From Rubrobacter_D sp035264945 (lineage in GTDB: Bacteria > Actinomycetota > Rubrobacteria > Rubrobacterales > Rubrobacteraceae): 64,000 bases of DNA. The notes under the pieces are model-generated. The model had not been told where the DNA came from, did no database searches, and was given only the letters and a program-made list of their open reading frames with translations. Position 1 is the first letter of the stretch. Each line of letters starts with the position of its first letter. Shown here in pieces: positions 59,408-64,000 of the stretch. The translations under genes and the position numbers were made by a program. The stretch lies in contig DATFPF010000150.1 in assembly GCA_035264945.1 (NCBI GenBank), positions 22,094-86,093 of the forward strand, given 5' to 3'.

Positions 59408-60013
59408 CTAGACGCTTTGCCAGGCTCTCAAGTAGTCTCGGGCGGCCTGTTCGGCGAGCCTGCGGGACTCCTTCTGGCCGCCGTCGATCCTTCCGACCAT
59501 CGCGAGGGCGACGAGACCGTGGACGGTGGCCCACAGCAGCGTCACTTTGCCCTCGACGTCCTCCGCCCTTCGGCCGTTCTTTTGCATGGTGTCCTCCACC
59601 ACCCTTCCCACCGAGCGGGCTATCTTCTCGCCCTCCTTCCGCGACTCGACGGCGGAGAGCGGAACGCTGCCCAGGCCGTACATCACCTGGTAGAGGTCTG
59701 GAGAACCGAAGGCGAAGTCCATCCAGGCGCGGGCAATACCGAGCATGGCCTCCTCGGGACCGTCCCCGGACTTAGCCGCGGCCTCGATGGCCTCGAGCTG
59801 GGCGGCGTAGCCCATACGCATCAGCTCGAGGAGGAGGTCCTCCTTCGAGTCGAAGTGCTCGTAGATCACGGGCGGGCTGTACTCGATGAGGCCGGCGATC
59901 TTGCGGATCGTCACCGCCCGCCAGCCCTCCGTAGAGGCGATCTCCCGCGCCGCCGCCAGGATGCTGCCCCTGAGCTCCTCCCTCTGCCTCTGCCTGCGCT
60001 CTTTGATGCCCAA
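59408..60013 (-). CDS. TetR/AcrR-family regulator
   Basis: This 201-residue regulator has an N-terminal helix-turn-helix (ILAAAREIASTEGW, VTIRKIAGLIEYSPPVIYEHF, SKEDLLLELM) and a C-terminal ligand domain similar to TetR_C proteins with a WVDFAFG-like segment (AWMDFAFGSPDLYQVM). The start is TTG 60013 with AGGAGGT eight bases before. It very likely represses itself and the neighbouring oxidoreductase through palindromic sites at both promoters. The inducer is unknown; a lipophilic quinone or xenobiotic is plausible. Confidence 0.9.
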   Translation of the reverse strand: MGIKERRQRQREELRGSILAAAREIASTEGWRAVTIRKIAGLIEYSPPVIYEHFDSKEDLLLELMRMGYAAQLEAIEAAAKSGDGPEEAMLGIARAWMDFAFGSPDLYQVMYGLGSVPLSAVESRKEGEKIARSVGRVVEDTMQKNGRRAEDVEGKVTLLWATVHGLVALAMVGRIDGGQKESRRLAEQAARDYLRAWQSV

Positions 60014-60041
60014 GACCTGCTACCTCCTATCTATGAACGAA

Positions 60042-60070
60042 ATAATAACTTAGTTAGATAAACCTGTCAA
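60042..60070 (-). promoter_or_regulatory. tetR promoter with embedded operator
   Basis: On the minus strand TTGACA (60070-60065), a 17-bp spacer and TATTAT (60047-60042) form a near-perfect promoter. The palindrome TAACTTAGTTA (60046-60056) overlaps the spacer and -10, the expected place for autorepression. Confidence 0.75.
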
Positions 60071-60448
60071 GCCGTCTTTTGTCTCCGGCCGGTAGCCTGC
60101 GAAGTTGGGATGCCACGGGTACGGCGGGGGAGCCACCAGAATGCCCTGCCTTGATATGATGCTATTATAATGTCATAATGCTGTCATAGATGGGGAAGGA
60201 GGCGTGGTGCGGGGGATGGTGGACGTGGGGTTGTGGCGGGAGCACAGGTTGGAGGTTGCCCGCGGGGTCGGAACGGCGCGGGCTGTTGGGGGGCGTCCGG
60301 ACGGGTGCGGGCGATGGTTCGGGGCCTGATGCGACGCGGGCTCTGGGCGCTCGGGTATAGTGGGGCCGAGGCGGGGCGTGGCGGTGGGTTCCGTAGGGGA
60401 TCGAGGTGCCGTCGGGGAGCAGGGGTCCGTAAGTCTAGGAGGTGGTGC
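60071..60448. other. Intergenic region and long leader
   Basis: No gene is supported here. It contains a perfect TATAAT and a TGTCATA direct repeat near 60166-60192, then about 250 bp of GC-rich sequence leading to the ribbon-helix-helix gene. TATAGT at 60355-60360 could be a second -10. Confidence 0.4.
60166..60192 (+). promoter_or_regulatory. TATAAT with an overlapping TGTCATA direct repeat
   Basis: TATAAT (60166-60171) overlaps by one base the 11-bp direct repeat TGTCATAATGC / TGTCATAGATG (60171-60192). The repeat resembles a PhoB-type box in unit length and sequence. Being downstream of the -10 it would more likely repress than activate. Confidence 0.5.
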
Positions 60449-60898
60449 GTGGACAGCAGGGCTGCGGTTGCCAGGTTCGAGGCTGCCGTGACCGGGCAGG
60501 CGGCGCTGGCGGGCGGGGACCCGGCGGTCGAGTCGGCGGCGCGGGCTTTGCGCGATGCGCTGGGGCCGGCGGCGCGCCAGTTCGCCCTGGAGCTCGCCGA
60601 GCAGGCGGCCGCCGAGGTCGACGCGCAGCTGCCGCACCAGCAGGTCGAGGTGGTGTTGCGGGGTGGGGAGCCCGCGCTGGCGGTCAGGGCGGGGGCTGAG
60701 TGGGAGAGGCGGCCGGCCGGTGAGGAGTACGAGGCCAGGATCTCGCTCCGGCTGCCGCCGAGCTTGAAGGTAGCCATCGAGGAGGCGGCGCGGTCAGCCG
60801 GCGAGTCGGTGAACTCGTTTCTCGTCAGGGACCTCTCGCGGCTGACGGCCGGTTCCGGGCGCGTCGGGAAGCGGATGCGCGGGACGTTAAGGACGTGA
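60449..60898 (+). CDS. Ribbon-helix-helix (HicB-like) DNA-binding protein
   Basis: This 149-residue protein starts at GTG 60449, set by AGGAGG six bases upstream; the longer frame has no homology. The N-terminal ~100 residues are Ala/Glu-rich. The C-terminal part ARISLRLPPSLKVAIEEAAR then SAGESVNSFLVRDLSR is a ribbon-helix-helix fold as in HicB/Arc-type proteins. The stop overlaps the DUF4097 gene start (GTGA), so the two are co-translated. No HicA toxin is visible, so it is probably a regulator rather than an antitoxin. Confidence 0.8.
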   Translation: MDSRAAVARFEAAVTGQAALAGGDPAVESAARALRDALGPAARQFALELAEQAAAEVDAQLPHQQVEVVLRGGEPALAVRAGAEWERRPAGEEYEARISLRLPPSLKVAIEEAARSAGESVNSFLVRDLSRLTAGSGRVGKRMRGTLRT

Positions 60899-61665
60899 GC
60901 GGCGCCCGGCGGGAGCGCTTCGAGGTCGACGGGAGGATAAGGGTCGAGCTGAACCTGCCCTCAGGGAGGGCCGCCTTCCTGCCCGGCGGGCCCGAGGCGG
61001 TGGAGGTCACGGTCGAGGGGCGGCAGGCGGACGAGTTCGTTGTCGAGAGGGTGGGCGACGGGATCGTGCTCCGCACGCCCGGGAGCGCGCGGAGCAGGTG
61101 GGACTCGTTCGACCTTACGGTCAGGATGCCGGCCGGGGGCGAGCTGGAGGTGCGGGCTGCCTCCGCCGACGTGAGGGCTGAGGTGGAGCTCGGCTCGCTG
61201 AAGGTGGACGTGGCCTCCGGAGAGGTGGTGGCCGGAGGCGTGGCGGGAGAGGCCACAGTTCGGTCCGCGTCGGGGGACGTGGAGCTCGGGGACGTGGCCG
61301 GGGATCTGGCCGTGAACACGGCATCTGGGGACGTCAGGGTGCGGCAAATCGGGGGCCGGGCGATGCTCAACAGCGCCTCGGGCGACGTGCGGGTGGGGGA
61401 GGCGCTCGGCGTCCTCGCCGTCTCATCCCAGAGCGGGGACGTGAAAGTGGGACGCTACGCGGGGGAAGACCTGGAGTGCGGATCTACCTCAGGGAACGTC
61501 AGGATCGGGCTCCCCCCTGGCCTGAACCTTGACGTGGACGTAAACACCGTCTCCGGTGAGATCCGCAGCGACTTCGCGCCCGAAGAGGGGAACGGCGCGA
61601 CCGCGCGCCTGCGCGTCAAGACCATCTCGGGGGACATCATCCTCCACAGGGCCTCCGAACGGTAG
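60895..61665 (+). CDS. DUF4097-family beta-helix protein
   Basis: This 256-residue protein is built of short repeats in which ASGDV or SGDV recurs (RSASGDVELGDVAG, NTASGDVRV, NSASGDVRVGE, SQSGDVKVG, TVSGEIRSD, TISGDIIL), the pattern of DUF4097/YvlB-like right-handed beta-helix or adhesin-like proteins. There is no signal peptide or membrane helix, so it appears cytoplasmic. It overlaps the ribbon-helix-helix gene by 4 bp, a pairing seen in other actinobacteria. Function is unknown. Confidence 0.85.
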   Translation: MSGARRERFEVDGRIRVELNLPSGRAAFLPGGPEAVEVTVEGRQADEFVVERVGDGIVLRTPGSARSRWDSFDLTVRMPAGGELEVRAASADVRAEVELGSLKVDVASGEVVAGGVAGEATVRSASGDVELGDVAGDLAVNTASGDVRVRQIGGRAMLNSASGDVRVGEALGVLAVSSQSGDVKVGRYAGEDLECGSTSGNVRIGLPPGLNLDVDVNTVSGEIRSDFAPEEGNGATARLRVKTISGDIILHRASER

Positions 61666-61678
61666 GGCACGCGCGGGC

Positions 61679-62767
61679 ATGATCGTCTCGGGGATGGAGC
61701 TCTACCGCTACGAGGTCCGGTTCAAGGAGCCCGTGAAGCTCGAAGACGCGACGCTACACCATCGCGAGGGAGCCCTGGTCCGGCTTATCGCCGACGACGG
61801 CTCCGAGGGCTGGGGCGAGGCCGCCCCCCTGCCGGGCTTCAGCACCGAAAGTCTGCGTGAAGCGATGCGACAACTGCGCACGATGGCGCCCGTGCTGGTG
61901 GGCCGCGAGATGCCCACGAGCCTCTCCGTACTGCGCGACCCTCCGCCCACGGAACTCGCCCGTCTGGCACCCTCGGCGCGATTCGGCCTGGAGCTGGGCC
62001 TCCTGAACCTGACCGCGGCTTCTCAAGGCGAGACCCTGCCCGATCTGCTGACAGACCGCGCAAGGAGCACCATATCCGTAAACGGACTTTTATCCGGTTC
62101 AGGGGAAAGTGTGCTCGCCAACGCCTCTTCGATGCGGGAGGAGGGCTATGGGGCCGTGAAGCTCAAGGTCGGTAGGCGGGAGGTCGCGGAGGACGTGGAG
62201 GTCGTCCGGGGGGTATGGGAGATCCTTGGCGGCGGCGTCTCGTTGCGGCTGGACGCGAACCGGGCCTGGGGGTTCGACGGGGCGGTTCGGTTTGCCGATG
62301 GGATCTCGGGCGTGCGGGTCGAGTACGTCGAGGAGCCGTTGGCCGAGCCGGCGCGGTTGTCCGAGCTCGCGCGTGCATGGGGCCTGCCCGTGGCGCTAGA
62401 CGAGTCGCTGGCCGGTATGTCGCCGGGGGATCTGGGGTGGCACCCTTACGCGGGGGCCGTCGTGCTCAAGCCGACGTTGCTGGGCGGGGTATCGCGGACC
62501 CTGCGTTTCTCGGAGGAGGCGAGGACCCTGGGCATGGCGCCGGTCGTGAGCTCCTCCTACGAGGCCGGGGTTGGGACGGGGGCTCTCGTGGCGCTGGCGG
62601 CGGCGGTCGGGGATGAGCCCGCCGGGTTGGACACCTACCGCGCGCTGGCGGAGGACGCGATCGAGCGCCCGTTGCAGCTCCCGGCGCCGTCGCTGGACGT
62701 GCGGGGGACTATGGAGGCCGCGCGCAGGGTGGACGTTGGCCGCCTGGAGCCCGTCGCTTTGGGTTGA
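61679..62767 (+). CDS. menC: o-Succinylbenzoate synthase
   Basis: This 362-residue enolase-superfamily enzyme dehydrates SHCHC to o-succinylbenzoate. Active-site elements are VKLKVG (KxK bases), LRLDANRAW (metal Asp), VEYVEEPL (metal Glu), VALDESLAG (metal Asp) and VVLKPTLLGG (second lysine). WGEAAPLPGFSTES in the cap domain is typical of MenC. ATG 61679 or ATG 61694 could start it. It is separated from menFDHB by the TetR and DUF4097 genes, 13 bp after the DUF4097 stop. Confidence 0.9.
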   Translation: MIVSGMELYRYEVRFKEPVKLEDATLHHREGALVRLIADDGSEGWGEAAPLPGFSTESLREAMRQLRTMAPVLVGREMPTSLSVLRDPPPTELARLAPSARFGLELGLLNLTAASQGETLPDLLTDRARSTISVNGLLSGSGESVLANASSMREEGYGAVKLKVGRREVAEDVEVVRGVWEILGGGVSLRLDANRAWGFDGAVRFADGISGVRVEYVEEPLAEPARLSELARAWGLPVALDESLAGMSPGDLGWHPYAGAVVLKPTLLGGVSRTLRFSEEARTLGMAPVVSSSYEAGVGTGALVALAAAVGDEPAGLDTYRALAEDAIERPLQLPAPSLDVRGTMEAARRVDVGRLEPVALG

Positions 62768-62789
62768 TGCCCTGGTCGTTAGGCTGGGG

Positions 62790-62867
62790 TATACTGGGCC
62801 GCATGTAGCAGGATTCCTTTGCAGACAGGGTTCACATCACCGCCCCTCCTTACCGCAAAGGGTCCCC
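62790..62867 (+). promoter_or_regulatory. Promoter and leader of the ABC-F gene
   Basis: TATACT (62790-62795) is a likely -10. About 8 bases later comes ATGTAG (62803-62808), a start codon directly followed by a stop, near the expected transcription start. The remaining ~60 nt leader shows no clear hairpin or other ORF. Confidence 0.4.
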
Positions 62868-64000
62868 GTGCTCGCCCAACTCACGAACGTCTCGCTCTCG
62901 TTTCCAGACAAAAAGGTGCTCGAAGAGGTCTCCCTTACCGTCTACCCAGGGGACAGGATCGCGCTCGTCGGGCCCAACGGGGCCGGGAAGACGAGCCTGT
63001 TCCGCATGCTCACCGGGCGACTGGAGCCCGATTCGGGCACCGTGCCCCTGGCCGGGGGGGTCAGGATCGGGCACCTGGAGCAAGGCTCCGCCGACCCGGA
63101 CGCTGGTTCCGGTCTCACCTGCATGGAGGCCGCCCTGGCGCCCTTCGGGGTCCAGATCCGGCTCGAGAAGAGCATCGAGAGGCTCGCCGCGGGGTTGGCC
63201 CGCGGGGACGCGCCGGGGCTGCTTGAGGAACTGGGCGAGGCGCAGCAACGGTTCGAGGCCTCCGGCGGCTACACGTTCAGGGCCAGGACGGAGGCAACGC
63301 TCACGGGGCTCGGGCTTACCGGGGACCTATGGGGCCGCGGTCTATCCGAGCTGTCCGCGGGGCAGCGGGTCAGGCTCGCGCTCGCGAAGGTGCTGCTTGA
63401 GGAGCACGACCTGATCCTGTTCGACGAGCCGACGAACCACCTTGACGTCCCGGCCCGCGAGTGGCTGGAGGCGTACCTCGAAAGATCCGGCACGGCCTAC
63501 GTCGTGGCCTCCCACGACCGGCGCTTTCTCGACGCCGTGGCCGACAAGGTCGCCCACATCGACCGCGGGGCGCTCTCGCTCTACACGGGCTACTACACGG
63601 CCTTTCGGGGCCAACTCGAGCAGGCGCGGGAGGAGGGCTGGCGCCGGTACGAGAAGGGCCGCAGGCTCGAGAAGAAGCTGCGGCGGCAGGCCCAGGACTA
63701 CAGGAGGTGGTCCGCGGCGGGAGAGAAGGCAAAGCGGGGCGCGGCGGACAAGGGCTTCGTGGGCCATAGGTCGGCCAAGGTGATGAAGCGGGCGCTCGTC
63801 GCCCAGAGGCGCATGGAAGAGGCGGCCGAGGGCGCCAGGGCAGACAAGCCCTTCGAGGCCGACCCGGTAAGGATAGAGTTCGTCCCGTCGCGCGGACGCG
63901 GCCTGCTCCGCGCGGAAGGGTTGACCATCGGTTACCCGGAAGGGAGACCGCTGGCCGCGGGGATCTCCTTCGACGTCTCCGCCGGGGACAGGCTCGCCGT
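62868..64000 (+). CDS. ABC-F family ATPase, 3' end outside the window
   Basis: At least 377 residues of a tandem-ATPase ABC-F protein are present; the frame runs off the window. Domain 1 has Walker A GPNGAGKTS, signature ELSAGQRVRLALAK, Walker B LILFDEPTNHLD and the switch histidine in VASHDRRFL. The interdomain linker is long, basic and helical (RRLEKKLRRQAQDYRRWSAA onward, about 260-320), and domain 2 begins RAEGLTIGYPEG. ABC-F proteins bind the ribosomal E site; long linkers occur in antibiotic-resistance types, but housekeeping EttA-like roles are also possible. There is no membrane domain. GTG 62868 is used. Confidence 0.88.
   Translation, partial: MLAQLTNVSLSFPDKKVLEEVSLTVYPGDRIALVGPNGAGKTSLFRMLTGRLEPDSGTVPLAGGVRIGHLEQGSADPDAGSGLTCMEAALAPFGVQIRLEKSIERLAAGLARGDAPGLLEELGEAQQRFEASGGYTFRARTEATLTGLGLTGDLWGRGLSELSAGQRVRLALAKVLLEEHDLILFDEPTNHLDVPAREWLEAYLERSGTAYVVASHDRRFLDAVADKVAHIDRGALSLYTGYYTAFRGQLEQAREEGWRRYEKGRRLEKKLRRQAQDYRRWSAAGEKAKRGAADKGFVGHRSAKVMKRALVAQRRMEEAAEGARADKPFEADPVRIEFVPSRGRGLLRAEGLTIGYPEGRPLAAGISFDVSAGDRLA

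Noticed and set aside
60449..60898. HicAB toxin-antitoxin pair
   Set aside because: The RHH part resembles HicB, but no HicA-like toxin is adjacent; the partner is a DUF4097 protein.
1..64000. CRISPR array, prophage, transposase or known defence system
   Set aside because: No regularly spaced long repeats, no transposase, integrase, restriction or Cas proteins were recognised.
1..64000. tRNA or rRNA genes
   Set aside because: No cloverleaf-like or rRNA-like segments were noticed by eye; a tRNAscan-SE or Infernal run would settle this.

Overview
The window is high-GC DNA with dense gene packing, many TTG and GTG starts, actinobacterial promoter shapes and a menaquinone (men) gene set. Gene content (Mn/Fe superoxide dismutase, a LOV-PP2C phosphatase, polyamine catabolism, CsbD) fits a Rubrobacter-like actinomycete. 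That assignment is an inference from gene content; no rRNA or tRNA gene was seen.

Layout. 1-7.2 kb: two small unassigned genes, a CoA-disulfide-reductase-like flavoprotein, superoxide dismutase, a LOV-PAS-GAF-PP2C light-sensing phosphatase and an MFS transporter. 7.4-12.4 kb: a plus-strand operon of amidase, NCS1 permease, zinc alcohol dehydrogenase and nitrilase-family amidohydrolase, then a GNAT-acetyltransferase remnant. 12.5-28.8 kb: a 16-kb minus-strand block for amine and polyamine use (class III aminotransferase, three flavin oxidoreductases, a potADBC uptake system, two aldehyde dehydrogenases, two acetyltransferases, an MBL-fold hydrolase, an APC permease). 29-32.7 kb: a secreted calcium-repeat protein, an S9 peptidase and a three-domain MerR-XRE-cupin regulator. 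32.8-44.4 kb: the partner plus-strand block (alanine dehydrogenase, amino-acid permease, agmatinase-family ureohydrolase, formaldehyde-activating-enzyme homologue, enolase-superfamily enzyme, PuuC-like aldehyde dehydrogenase, iron alcohol dehydrogenase, gabD, gabT). 44.4-49.4 kb: an aldo/keto reductase, bioY, pxpBCA with an orphan biotin carrier, and a molybdenum-hydroxylase remnant. 49.4-53.1 kb: CsbD, a helical phasin-like protein, a lipoprotein sortase and xylulokinase. 53.2-64 kb: menF-menD-menH-menB, a TetR-controlled oxidoreductase, a ribbon-helix-helix/DUF4097 pair, menC and the start of an ABC-F ATPase.

How it works together. PotABCD would import polyamines. Transamination or FAD-dependent oxidation would give aminoaldehydes, aldehyde dehydrogenases would give GABA, and GabT plus GabD would deliver succinate. 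Alanine dehydrogenase would recycle the alanine formed by pyruvate-dependent transaminases. The MerR-XRE-cupin regulator lies between the two blocks. A shared TTAYARTAAY motif lies inside the promoter spacers of both blocks and in front of the regulator's own gene, which suggests one regulon.

Other signals include 11-bp GTTAC repeat arrays before two cell-surface genes, a family of AGCTGAAAGC-type inverted repeats at three convergent gene junctions, and a probable leaderless menB transcript.
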